This document shows, one piece after another, positions 15,177 through 26,349 of a DNA stretch of 64,000 bases; the first letter of the stretch is position 1; each line of letters begins with the position of its first letter. The notes beneath the pieces were generated by a model. It saw nothing but the letters and a program-made list of their open reading frames with translations, was not told the DNA's origin and did not search any database. The DNA is from Mesostigma viride. Lineage: Eukaryota > Streptophyta > Mesostigmatophyceae > Mesostigmatales > Mesostigmataceae. The stretch covers positions 335,928-399,927 of the forward strand of contig RPFO01000276.1 of NCBI GenBank assembly GCA_009746045.1, written 5' to 3'. The translations under genes and the position numbers were made by a program.

Positions 15177-15409
15177 TTTCTACAATCGTCCCCGGCATAA
15201 CACAAATCAATCAATTCGTCCATGTCATCGCTTCGGCTATCAGCATCGGGCATAGTTCCCGTGGCTAGTGCCCATCATTCTTTCCACCTTGAGCGGGGCG
15301 AAGTCACGAATTCAAGCGCGAAGTGCATTTGAATCAAGCGGGAACTGGGTGACACTGCTTGAAGACGTGCAGCTCCAAGGCATGCAAATGATGCAATGTA
15401 TGAAAGATA

Positions 15410-16805
15410 CGATACGCAAAGTTCAGGTGTTCAGGTGAAGCCGTGAAGACGTGGTGAAGACAGGTGAAGACGCGGTGAAGACGTGAAGACGTGAAGACGT
15501 GAAGACGTGAAGACACGATACGGCAAGTTCAGGTGAAGTTCAGGTGTTCAGGTGAAGCCGTGAAGACGTGAAGCCGTGAAGCCGTGAAGACGTGGTGAAG
15601 ACAGGTGAAGACGCGGTGAAGACGTGAAGACGTGAAGACGTGAAGACGTGAAGACGTGAAGACACGATACGGCAAGTTCAGGTGAAGTTCAGGTGTTCAG
15701 GTGAAGCCGTGAAGACGTGAAGCCGTGAGGCCGTGAAGACGTGGTGAAGACAGGTGAAGACGCGGTGAAGACGTGAAGACGTGAAGACGTGAAGACGTGA
15801 AGACGTGAAGACACGATACGGCAAGTTCAGGTGAAGTTCAGGTGTTCAGGTGAAGCCGTGAAGACGTGAAGCCGTGAAGCCGTGAAGACGTGGTGAAGAC
15901 AGGTGAAGACGCGGTGAAGACGTGAAGACGTGAAGACGTGAAGACGTGAAGACGTGAAGACACGATACGGCAAGTTCAGGTGAAGTTCAGGTGTTCAGGT
16001 GAAGCCGTGAAGCCGTGAAGACGCGAAGACGTGAAGACGTGGTGAAGACAGGTGAAGACGCGGTGAAGACGTGAAGACGTGAAGACGTGAAGACGTGAAG
16101 ACGTGAAGACACGATACGGCAAGTTCAGGTGAAGTTCAGGTGTTCAGGTGAAGCCGTGAAGACGTGAAGCCGTGAAGCCGTGAAGACGTGGTGAAGACAG
16201 GTGAAGACGCGGTGAAGACGTGAAGACGTGAAGACGTGAAGACGTGAAGACACGATACGGCAAGTTCAGGTGAAGTTCAGGTGTTCAGGTGAAGCCGTGA
16301 AGACGTGAAGACGCGAAGACGTGAAGACGTGGTGAAGACAGGTGAAGACGCGGTGAAGACGTGAAGACGTGAAGACGTGAAGACGTGAAGACGTGAAGAC
16401 ACGATACGGCAAGTTCAGGTGAAGTTCAGGTGTTCAGGTGAAGCCGTGAAGACGTGAAGCCGTGAAGCCGTGAAGACGTGGTGAAGACAGGTGAAGACGC
16501 GGTGAAGACGTGAAGACGTGAAGACGTGAAGACGTGAAGACACGATACGGCAAGTTCAGGTGAAGTTCAGGTGTTCAGGTGAAGCCGTGAAGACGTGAAG
16601 ACGCGAAGACGTGAAGACGTGGTGAAGACAGGTGAAGACGCGGTGAAGACGTGAAGACGTGAAGACGTGCATGCAAGGTATCAAAGATACGATACGCCGC
16701 AAGTTCAGGTGAAGTCGTGAAGACGTGAAGACGTGAAGACGTGAAGACGTGAAGACGTGAAGACGTGAAGACGTGAAGACGTGAAGACCAGGACTGACAC
16801 GTGAA
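15410..16805. repeat. 9-bp minisatellite with 149/141-bp higher-order unit (left)
   Basis: GTGAAGACG subunits. The marker ACACGATACGGCAAG recurs at 15513, 15662, 15811, 15960, 16109, 16250, 16399 and 16540, giving spacings of 149 with two of 141 (one subunit lost). Lies between gene A and the CFAP299-like fragment. Confidence 0.92.
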
Positions 16806-16894
16806 GACTGGGACGTGAAGGCAAGTTGCAGCACTCGGCCGCTGCAGTCGCACGCAGGTAGAAACGAGTATTGCTGCTTGAATCTGTCAAGACC

Positions 16895-17181
16895 CCATCG
16901 AATGTAAAACAGGTTTTTCGTAAAGAAATCCGATTTGTGGGCGGGCTTTACATATTGCTTCTGTCCAAGCACTACCGGATGTAAAACAGTATACTTCTTG
17001 AAGAAATAAGTTGGGGCTTTGTTGGGCGTCACATTTGACCGGTGGGCGGAGTTTCCTGCTTCTGTGAAGGCGCCATCGAATGTAGATCAGTAGATTTTCT
17101 AAAGAAATCTGAGTTGTGGGCGGGGCCTTTATTGCTTGTGTCCATCCACCACCGGATGTAGAACAGTAGACTTATTGAAGG
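16895..17181. repeat. Imperfect ancient tandem duplication, about 178-bp unit
   Basis: Two diverged copies, each a pair of related halves: CATCGAATGTAAAACAG and CGGATGTAAAACAGTA at 16895 and 16976, and the same order at 17074 and 17153. Each is followed by a TTGTGGGCGGG-like motif. Mirrored in the right arm at about 25985-26275. Confidence 0.6.
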
Positions 17182-17321
17182 TGAATCACGATACAACAGC
17201 TGTAGTTGACAACATCATGACCGGCACATCTTTCCCCCACCGCTGCTCAACCCGGTCCCCCCCAAACTCCTCCACACTTGCCCACCTTTCCACCCTCCTC
17301 CACGGCCCGTTGTGTTTGCAG

Positions 17322-18097
17322 GCGTCGGCACAAAGGGAGGAGGCCGTGCGAGCCGGGAAACTCACGGTATGGTTTGATTTCTAGTTTTGTATTAGGACCC
17401 TAGGGTAGCTATGTTATATAGGCATGTCTGACAGCATAGCTCACCATTTCATTACCATGGGATGCTGAGCATACCATTTCCAGAGAGGTAAGTCAGTCAC
17501 TCTTCGCAGTTGACAAGTCAGAGAAAGCAATCAAGTGCAGCGTTCACAACTCTTGCCGCTCGTAACCTTTTGTCTGCCCTGTTTGGCAGCTCCCTGTCTT
17601 TGCTTTCTCTCGTATTTCTTTCTTTTGTCTCTTTTCTACATCTTTCTTTGCTAATTCTTGAATATATGATGCTATTGTAGCATCCTTCTAGCGCGGATCG
17701 CTCTTAATATCCTTCTCGCGCACGTTTCCTCGCTTTTTCTCATGTAAGAGCGTCTTCCCTGCCCATGCAGCGTGTACCTGGTGTGTGTGGCTCTGCCTTG
17801 CCAATCACAACTGACCGACATGCTGGTCAGGCACTGCAGGTCGTTGCCCTTGCGTGTGTGAACCTGCTGTTTTGGCTGTTCCCATGGCCGCTGCGTGTGT
17901 CCGTGAATGATACCATGGGAGGGAGACTTCTCCCATGGGTCCCCTTCGCTGACACTCGTGATGTAGGTTCGCGTCGACTTGTTTCTCTCACTGTGCCCAT
18001 ATTGGCCTCGCACGGCTTTGTCTCTCATTCCTTGTTTGCATGCGGCGGCGTGTAGACCATCATCTTCATCCGAGACCGCAACAGCAAGGGCCAGGAG
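17322..18097 (+). pseudogene. CFAP299-like two-exon fragment (left)
   Basis: Two phase-0 exon-like blocks with consensus borders: 17322-17366 (AG before, GTATGG after; ASAQREEAVRAGKLT) and 18056-18097 (AG before, GTGAGT after; TIIFIRDRNSKGQE), separated by 689 bp. Joined, they resemble from memory the middle of the cilia- and flagella-associated protein CFAP299 (C4orf22 family), which has an REE..R.GKL segment followed by an IFIRDRN..GQE motif. The flanking family segments (N-terminal domain and the tyrosine/histidine-rich stretch after GQE) are not found in the arm, so this looks like a captured internal piece of a host gene, introns included. It may be spliced into a chimeric transcript with gene B downstream, but I could not find a clean in-frame join. 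Confidence 0.6.
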
Positions 18098-18295
18098 GTG
18101 AGTAATTGCTGAGGGCATGGCTCCTATCCCTTGATGAGTCTAGCGCCATGTACCACCCTCTATGCCTGCATATAGGTGACGCATTGAAAATGCAAGCATC
18201 TTACTAGAAGTAGCACGGGCCTCCGAGGTGAGATTCTGCGCAGGCCTCATGATCCCAATGGACCTGCGAAGCGCATGGCGCGCATGGGCGGCCGG

Positions 18296-19250
18296 CCGGC
18301 GCAGCTGGCATGCGGCGGGGCGGGGCTGTCGACGGGCGGCGGGGCAGGGCCGTCGGCGCGCGGGGGGCCAGCGGCGCTGCCGGTGCGCGCGGGCGGCGGG
18401 CCGGCGCACCTGGCATGCGGCGGGGCAGGGCTGTCGACGGGCGGCGGGGCGGGGCAGTCGACGGGCGGCGGGGCAGGGCCAGCGGCGCTGCCGGCGCGCG
18501 TGGGCAGCGGGCCGGCGCAGCTGGCATGCGGCGGGGCGGGGCTGTCGACGGGCGTCGGGGCAGGGCTGTTGACGGGCGGCGGGGCAGGGCCGTCGGCGCG
18601 CGGGGGCCAGCGGCGCTGCCGGCGCGCGCGGGCGGCGGGCCGGCGCACCTGGCATGCGGTGGGTCGGGGCTGTCGACGGGCGGCGGGGCGGGGCAGTCGA
18701 CGGGCGGCGGGGCAGGGCCGTCAGCGCGCGGGGGGCCAGCGGCGCTGCCGGCGCGCGTGGGCGGCGGGCCGGCGCAGCTGGCATGCGGCGGGGCGGGGCA
18801 GTCGACAGGCGGCGGGGCGGGGCAGCCGGTGCGCGGCGGGGCGGCGCCGTCGGCGGGCGGCGAGGTGGCGCAGCCAGCGCGCAGCGAGGTGGCAGCGGCG
18901 GCGCAGCCTGCATGCGGCGGGGCAGGGCTGTCGACGGGCGGCGGGGCGGGGCAGTCGACGGGCGGCGGGGCAGGGCCGTCGGCGCGCGGGGGGCCAGCGG
19001 CGCTGCCGGCGCGCATGGGCGGCGGGCCGGCGCAGCTGGCATGCGGCGGGGCGGGGCTGTCAACGGGCGGCGGGGCAGGGCCGTCGGCGCGCGGGGGGCC
19101 AACGGCGCTGCCGGCGCGCGTGGGCGGCGGGCCGGCGCAGCTGGCATGCGGCGGGGCGGGGCAGCCTGTCGACGGGCTACGGGGCGGGGCAGCCGGCGCG
19201 CGGCGGGCCGGCGGCGCAGCCGGCGGGCGGCGGAGCGGCGGAGCGGCGGA
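18296..19250. repeat. GC-rich minisatellite upstream of gene B (left)
   Basis: Repeats of about 105 bp built from GGCGGGGC, GTCGACGGGC, GGCATGCGGC and GCCGGCGCGC modules. All frames on the plus strand are largely open, producing Arg/Gly/Ala-rich readings fused to gene B. I treat it as non-coding or low-complexity leader. Confidence 0.85.
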
Positions 19251-19286
19251 GCGGCACAGCCGGTGCCTGAAAAACGCGGTCGCTCA

Positions 19287-20817
19287 ATGAAGGTGCACCA
19301 CGCCGTCTTCTTCCAGGTACAGGGCAACACAGAGACCTGGTTGTCCTACCGGACCACGGAGTCCCAAAAGACGCCGTGGCAGCCCGCGGGGACTCGACAG
19401 GAAGGCGCGCCACGGTGCGGGAAGGCGATGACACAGCCATACAGGTTTGATGCGGAGGGGCGGCCGCTGTTTGGCGTCCGACTTGTGGATCCAGACCGCA
19501 TTCCGATGTTGCAGGACACCCCAGCCTTCGCACCATTGAACATGGAGTTTCTGGGGAAGGAGCTGGAGTCGATCAAAACAAGGGTCGAGAAGTTGCCCCA
19601 TGGCATCTGGCAGTGGTACTTTCCGCCCGACACCATCAAGCCAAACAAGGCCTTTTTTCGCAAGTCAAGTCCCACATGCCCCTGAGGAGGTGCCTGAGGA
19701 GTGGCGCCCTTTGCCGTGGCCATCTCGCGCGGACATCTCCGCCCTGCGTGAGCACGATGCAGCGCCTGAACCACCACCGACGCAAGAAGAGCACTTCATG
19801 GCGTTGGTCGACGCAGAGGCGGTGCGCGTCACCCCGCTGGTAGACCGAGTTCGTCATGATGGCCACACACAGCAGGAATGGGCGGCAGAAGACAGGGCCA
19901 TGGCAGCCAAGGTCGCTTACTTGAAGCGCATGCAAGGCGTTGAGAAAGGCTCCGCTGTTCTATACTGGCACCCTTCAGCTGGTATTCTCTGCAACTCGAA
20001 GCTCACGTGGACTCCAGTCCTCGTTGGCATCATCAAGGAGGTGGTTGCGAAGGAGGATGGCGGCCAACCTTCTATTGAGCTCTTTGTATACCGCGCTAAG
20101 CATTTGCATGACACGTGGCACCCGTGGAATACAGACATTGCGCAATGGCCCCATCCGCCAACCACTGCGGCGCACACGGTGATCATCACCGCCTCAGACC
20201 TCGTCTTGACACAAGTGGTGGGCAAGCGAGGTCAGCCGCCCCATGGAGTCTCCTTGGGTGCGAACGAAAAGCTCACCAAGGAGTGCCTAAAGGCGCTGAA
20301 GGAGGTGCCCTATGACGCGGAACACCCGGTCGTGAAGTGGCAAGATGCTGAATGCTCGAAGGGCATCGTCGGCATGGCGAAGGCATGCTGGGAAGGCGTA
20401 ACGCTGCAGGTCAAGAGTGGCAGCCGCAACCTCGTAGGGCAAGTCGTGTGTCATTGGGCGTCGGAGCGTGTGACATCCGCGGACGGTCGCACCGAAAGCC
20501 GGGACGGCAGGTACCATGGTCGTGTCGCTGTTGTCGACACGCAAAACGACATGGTAGCCATGTACTGGGGTGCCCGTTGGGAGGAGGACGCGGTTTCTTG
20601 CGTGCCTCTCCACGAGCTGGAGGCACAGATCTGCGGGTGCCCCGGTGTGGTCGTCCCTGCGTTGCAAGCGCCGGATATCACCCTGGCCGAGGCTCGATTG
20701 CGCGAGATGGTTCCACCCAGCGACGTTGTGGCGGAGAACAACAACGCAGGCGCCTCCCGGCGTCGGAAGCGAGCGCTCATCCTTGCCGATGACGATGACG
20801 ACGACGACGACTGCTGA
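19287..20817 (+). CDS. Gene B (left copy), frame break at T6
   Basis: Unrecognised protein of about 509 aa read in two overlapping frames. Frame 1 starts at ATG 19287 (MKVHHAVFFQVQG) and runs to codons TTT TTT at 19653-19658. The sequence continues +1 from GCA at 19660 (ASQVPHAPEEVPEEW) to the stop at 20815-20817. One T fewer in the T6 run would restore a single frame; the same break is in the right arm. The central part (WTPVLVGIIKEV, then ELFVYRAKHLHDTWHPWNTD) looks like a folded beta-rich domain, perhaps SH3/BAH-like, by eye only. The C-terminus has a basic RRRKR then an acidic Asp8 run. The upstream GC-rich repeat is open in frame 1, so the true start could lie further 5'. No catalytic motif is recognised. 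Confidence 0.55.
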
Positions 20818-20902
20818 AGCGCAAGCAGCGTTGTTGTCATTGAGCTGCTCATGTGCTGCTGCTGCTGCTGTGCTGCCATGCTATTGCTGCTGCATTGCTG
20901 CC

Positions 20903-21047
20903 ACACATGTACACACACTATGCACTGCATGTGTTGGCTGCATTGCACACGTACCGCCGCACGCAAGGGGCGAGTGCACACACTGTACATACACCGTGCA
21001 CGCAAGAGCAAGGACTGCCACACATGTACACACACCAATGCACGCCA
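20903..21047. repeat. Diverged 40-bp satellite fragment in spacer
   Basis: About 3.6 degenerate units of the outer satellite (CGCACGCAAGGGGCGAGTGC at about 20960) between the inner end of the left arm and an internal element tip. Confidence 0.8.
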
Positions 21048-21760
21048 GGGATGGTTTTACCGGATTAGGATACATTTGCACGGCTTCAAATGTATCCTAA
21101 ATGCACCATTGGCAAACATGGTTTCTGGACATGGTCGATATCATTAATATGTTTGGCAAGCATATATGATCATGCTTGCCAAAGATGTTGTCTCTTTTCA
21201 TATTTCACACATATATTATCGGCCTCGGCGTGCCATGCTTCCACGTTTGTTGTCTCTTTTCATATATTGTGAATATGATCAATAAAATTCCAAACATGAC
21301 CATGTTGGAGACTTCAAGTGGAGCATCATGATTACTGTTTTCACTATTACGTAACCCATGGTTCATGTTAACATGGCATAATGAGCAATCCTATTGACCC
21401 CATGACTAATGGTGAAGTTAATAAAGTTACATCGTGGCACGTCACTATAGCATCAAGTTGCATCATTGTGCATAAAGTAGTTTAGCACTGAGTTGGCATG
21501 CCAACACCAGGTACACTAAATAAATTAAAACCAGAATTGATAAACAACCCAGTATCCAAATACAGTATCCATATATATGCAGGTCGTACTACAGGTACAG
21601 CCACGGCTGCCACGCGGCTTCTGCAGCGATCACGCTCTTTCTCCTAGACAATTGCTCTACTGGTCCCTACAGGTCGGTCGACTTGGACCATGATGCGTCA
21701 AGAACAGTTAATTGACCGACTTAAACAAGATGTTTGTCTACATGCAGCTGTCTGCACCTA
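21048..21760 (+). mobile_element. Third, diverged element end inside spacer
   Basis: Starts with a near copy of the outer tip (GGGATGGTTTTACCGGATTA) preceded by satellite, in the same orientation as at 12865. Further in, 21590-21720 resembles 13160-13260 (GCCACGCGGCTTC, ATCACGCTC, CTCC.AGACAA). This is therefore an older relative's terminal region. TAGGATACATTT at 21066-21077 and its inverse at 21088-21099 form a hairpin with a 10-nt loop. Confidence 0.7.
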
Positions 21761-22265
21761 ACTAACGCGAAACCGCGTGCTACCAAATATAGGGGCAAAT
21801 GCATGAGTAACACATGTCAACGCACAACCGGTGGAAATCACGCGATACCAACCGCGGCAACAGTGGTGTGAACATAGCGGGCACTGACATGCAAAAAAGC
21901 ACCAGCAGCGGCATCAGTAGCAAATTGTAGTAGCGGAACAATAGCCACTACATCAATGCAACAACACATCAGCCCAGCAACACAGCAGCAGCATGACCGT
22001 AGCACAGCAGCAGCACAACTGTAGCACATCAACACGGCCGCATAGCAGGAGCACAAGTCAGCGCAGCAGCAACTTAGTATGCCGATTCCTGAATTTCCTA
22101 TCAGTGGACTATAGTCCATTGATAGGAAATTCACTAATAGGCAGTACTAGCTCAGCAGCACGGCAGCAATGCAGCAGTGCATCAACACAGCAGCACGACA
22201 GCAATACATCAGCGGCACGGCAGCAATGCAGCAACACATCAGCACAATAGCACAGCAGCAGCACG
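21761..22265. other. Unassigned spacer of palindrome
   Basis: AT-rich to about 21880, then irregular CAGCA/GCAGCAAC-rich sequence leading into the right arm. No gene seen. Confidence 0.6.
22091..22132. repeat. 42-bp palindrome in spacer
   Basis: GAATTTCCTATCA...TGATAGGAAATTC centred on CTATAG, with no loop and a single mismatched pair. Able to form a cruciform. Confidence 0.9.
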
Positions 22266-22349
22266 GCAGCAATGCAGCAGCAATAGCATGGCAGCACAGC
22301 AGCAGCAGCAGCACATGAGCAGCTCAATGACAACAACGCTGCTTGCGCT

Positions 22350-23880
22350 TCAGCAGTCGTCGTCGTCGTCATCGTCATCGGCAAGGATGAGCGCTCGCTT
22401 CCGACGCCGGGAGGCGCCTGCGTTGTTGTTCTCCGCCACAACGTCGCTGGGTGGAACCATCTCGCGCAATCGAGCCTCGGCCAGGGTGATATCCGGCGCT
22501 TGCAACGCAGGGACGACCACACCGGGGCACCCGCAGATCTGTGCCTCCAGCTCGTGGAGAGGCACGCAAGAAACCGCGTCCTCCTCCCAACGGGCACCCC
22601 AGTACATGGCTACCATGTCGTTTTGCGTGTCGACAACAGCGACACGACCATGGTACCTGCCGTCCCGGCTTTCGGTGCGACCGTCCGCGGATGTCACACG
22701 CTCCGACGCCCAATGACACACGACTTGCCCTACGAGGTTGCGGCTGCCACTCTTGACCTGCAGCGTTACGCCTTCCCAGCATGCCTTCGCCATGCCGACG
22801 ATGCCCTTCGAGCATTCAGCATCTTGCCACTTCACGACCGGGTGTTCCGCGTCATAGGGCACCTCCTTCAGCGCCTTTAGGCACTCCTTGGTGAGCTTTT
22901 TGTTCGCACCCAAGGAGACTCCATGGGGCGGCTGACCTCGCTTGCCCACCACTTGTGTCAAGACGAGGTCTGAGGCGGTGATGATCACCGTGTGCGCCGC
23001 AGTGGTTGGCGGATGGGGCCATTGCGCAATGTCTGTATTCCACGGGTGCCACGTGTCATGCAAATGCTTAGCGCGGTATACAAAGAGCTCAATAGAAGGT
23101 TGGCCGCCATCCTCCTTCGCAACCACCTCCTTGATGATGCCAACGAGGACTGGAGTCCACGTGAGCTTCGAGTTGCAGAGAATACCAGCTGAAGGGTGCC
23201 AGTATAGAACAGCGGAGCCTTTCTCAACGCCTTGCATGCGCTTCAAGTAAGCGACCTTGGCTGCCATGGCCCTGTCTTCTGCCGCCCATTCCTGCTGTGT
23301 GTGGCCATCATGACGAACTCGGTCTACCAGCGGGGTGACGCGCACCGCCTCTGCGTCGACCAACGCCATGAAGTGCTCTTCTTGCGTCGGTGGTGGTTCA
23401 GGCGCTGCATCGTGCTCACGCAGGGCGGAGATGTCCGCGCGAGATGGCCACGGCAAAGGGCGCCACTCCTCAGGCACCTCCTCAGGGGCATGTGGGACTT
23501 GACTTGCGAAAAAAGGCCTTGTTTGGCTTGATGGTGTCGGGCGGAAAGTACCACTGCCAGATGCCATGGGGCAACTTCTCGACCCTTGTTTTGATCGACT
23601 CCAGCTCCTTCCCCAGAAACTCCATGTTCAATGGTGCGAAGGCTGGGGTGTCCTGCAACATCGGAATGCGGTCTGGATCCACAAGTCGGACGCCAAACAG
23701 CGGCCGCCCCTCCGCATCAAACCTGTATGGCTGTGTCATCGCCTTCCCGCACCGTGGCGCGCCTTCCTGTCGAGTCCCCGCGGGCTGCCACGGCGTCTTT
23801 TGGGACTCCGTGGTCCGGTAGGACAACCAGGTCTCTGTGTTGCCCTGTACCTGGAAGAAGACGGCGTGGTGCACCTTCAT
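22350..23880 (-). CDS. Gene B (right copy), same frame break
   Basis: Inverted copy of 19287-20817. The start ATG is at 23878-23880 and the +1 break lies at the A6 run 23509-23514 (T6 on the coding strand). It differs from the left copy by Lys for Glu in the LGAN(E/K)KL segment. Conservation of a long open frame on both sides of the break in both arms suggests recent function or very recent duplication. Function unknown. Confidence 0.55.
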
Positions 23881-23904
23881 TGAGCGACCGCGTTTTTCAG
23901 GCAC

Positions 23905-24880
23905 CGGCTGTGCCGCTCCGCCGCTCCGCTGCCCGCCGGCTGCGCCGCCGGCCCGCCGCGCGCCGGCTGCCCCGCCCCGTAGCCCGTCGACAGGCTGCCC
24001 CGCCCCGCCGCATGCCAGCTGCGCCGGCCCGCCGCCCACGCGCGCCGGCAGCGCCGTTGGCCCCCCGCGCGCCGACGGCCCTGCCCCGCCGCCCGTTGAC
24101 AGCCCCGCCCCGCCGCATGCCAGCTGCGCCGGCCCGCCGCCCATGCGCGCCGGCAGCGCCGCTGGCCCCCCGCGCGCCGACGGCCCTGCCCCGCCGCCCG
24201 TCGACTGCCCCGCCCCGCCGCCCGTCGACAGCCCTGCCCCGCCGCATGCAGGCTGCGCCGCCGCTGCCACCTCGCTGCGCGCTGGCTGCGCCACCTCGCC
24301 GCCCGCCGACGGCGCCGCCCCGCCGCGCACCGGCTGCCCCGCCCCGCCGCCCGTCGACTGCCCCGCCCCGCCGCATGCCAGCTGCGCCGGCCCGCCGCCC
24401 ACGCGCGCCGGCAGCGCCGCTGGCCCCCCGCGCGCTGACGGCCCTGCCCCGCCGCCCGTCGACTGCCCCGCCCCGCCGCCCGTCGACAGCCCCGACCCAC
24501 CGCATGCCAGGTGCGCCGGCCCGCCGCCCGCGCGCGCCGGCAGCGCCGCTGGCCCCCCGCGCGCCGACGGCCCTGCCCCGCCGCCCGTCGACAGCCCTGC
24601 CCCGCCGCCCGTCGACAGCCCCGCCCCGCCGCATGCCAGCTGCGCCGGCCCGCTGCCCACGCGCGCCGGCAGCGCCGCTGGCCCTGCCCCGCCGCCCGTC
24701 GACTGCCCCGCCCCGCCGCCCGTCGACAGCCCTGCCCCGCCGCATGCCAGGTGCGCCGGCCCGCCGCCCGCGCGCACCGGCAGCGCCGCTGGCCCCCGCG
24801 CGCCGACGGCCCTGCCCCGCCGCCCGTCGACAGCCCCGCCCCGCCGCATGCCAGCTGCGCCGGCCGGCCGCCCATGCGCG
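23905..24880. repeat. GC-rich minisatellite (right)
   Basis: Mirror of 18296-19250, with a similar number of modules in a slightly different arrangement. Confidence 0.85.
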
Positions 24881-25061
24881 CCATGCGCTTCGCAGGTCCA
24901 TTGGGATCATGAGGCCTGCGCAAAATCTCACCTCGGAGGCCCGTGCTACTTCTAGTAAGATGCTTGCATTTTCAATGCGTCACCTATATGCAGGCATAGA
25001 GGGTGGTACATGGCGCTAGACTCATCAAGGGATAGGAGCCATGCCCTCAGCAATTACTCAC

Positions 25062-25837
25062 CTCCTGGCCCTTGCTGTTGCGGTCTCGGATGAAGATGAT
25101 GGTCTACACGCCGCCGCATGCAAACAAGGAATGAGAGACAAAGCCGTGCGAGGCCAATATGGGCACAGTGAGAGAAACAAGTCGACGCGAACCTACATCA
25201 CGAGTGTCAGCGAAGGGGACCCATGGGAGAAGTCTCCCTCCCATGGTATCATTCACGGACACACGCAGCGGCCATGGGAACAGCCAAAACAGCAGGTTCA
25301 CACACGCAAGGGCAACGACCTGCAGTGCCTGACCAGCATGTCGGTCAGTTGTGATTGGCAAGGCAGAGCCACACACACCAGGTACACGCTGCATGGGCAG
25401 GGAAGACGCTCTTACATGAGAAAAAGCGAGGAAACGTGCGCGAGAAGGATATTAAGAGCGATCCGCGCTAGAAGGATGCTACAATAGCATCATATATTCA
25501 AGAATTAGCAAAGAAAGATGTAGAAAAGAGACAAAAGAAAGAAATACGAGAGAAAGCAAAGACAGGGAGCTGCCAAACCGGGCAGACAAAAGGTTACGAG
25601 CGGCAAGAGTTGTGAACGCTGCACTTGATTGCTTTCTCTGACTTGTCAACTGCGAAGAGTGACTGACTTACCTCTCTGGAAATGGTATGCTCAGCATCCC
25701 ATGGTAATGAAATGGTGAGCTATGCTGTCAGACATGCCTATATAACATAGCTACCCTAGGGTCCTAATACAAAACTAGAAATCAAACCATACCGTGAGTT
25801 TCCCGGCTCGCACGGCCTCCTCCCTTTGTGCCAACGC
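25062..25837 (-). pseudogene. CFAP299-like two-exon fragment (right)
   Basis: Mirror of 17322-18097: exons 25793-25837 and 25062-25103 with intact splice borders. The first exon reads ALAQREEAVRAGKLT. Leu at the second position, instead of Ser in the left copy, fits the family better from memory, so the right arm may hold the ancestral state. Confidence 0.6.
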
Positions 25838-26349
25838 CTGCAAACACAACGGGCCGTGGAGGAGGGTGGAAAGGTGGGCAAGTGTGGAGGAGTTTGGGGG
25901 GGACCGGGTTGAGCAGCGGTGGGGGAAAGATGTGCCGGTCATGATGTTGTCAACTACAGCTGTTGTATCGTGATTCACCTTCAATAAGTCTACTGTTCTA
26001 CATCCGGTGGTGGATGGACACAAGCAATAAAGGCCCCGCCCACAACTCAGATTTCTTTAGAAAATCTACTGATCTACATTCGATGGCGCCTTCACAGAAG
26101 CAGGAAACTCCGCCCACCGGTCAAATGTGACGCCCAACAAAGCCCCAACTTATTTCTTCAAGAAGTATACTGTTTTACATCCGGTAGTGCTTGGACAGAA
26201 GCAATATGTAAAGCCCGCCCACGAATCGGATTTCTTTACGAAAAACCTGTTTTACATTCGATGGGGTCTTGACAGATTCAAGCAGCAATACTCGTTTCTA
26301 CCTGCGTGCGACTGCAGCGGCCGAGTGCTGCAACTTGCCTTCACGTCCC

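Larger units (their letters stand above)
12865..20902 (+). repeat. Left arm of palindrome
   Basis: Reverse complement of 22266-30459. Outside tandem repeats the arms look almost identical, with a few substitutions: a Glu/Lys change in gene B, a Ser/Leu change in the CFAP299-like exon, and one extra A upstream of gene A. Tandem tracts inside have different lengths in the two arms. Homology stops at the inner edge after a CTG-rich stretch, where satellite-like DNA begins. Confidence 0.92.

Noticed and set aside
14999-15253. Alternative gene A N-terminus (MPDADSRSDDMDELIDLC...)
   Set aside because: In a different frame from the Gln-rich part and interrupted in the right arm; cannot be joined without a frameshift or an undetected intron.
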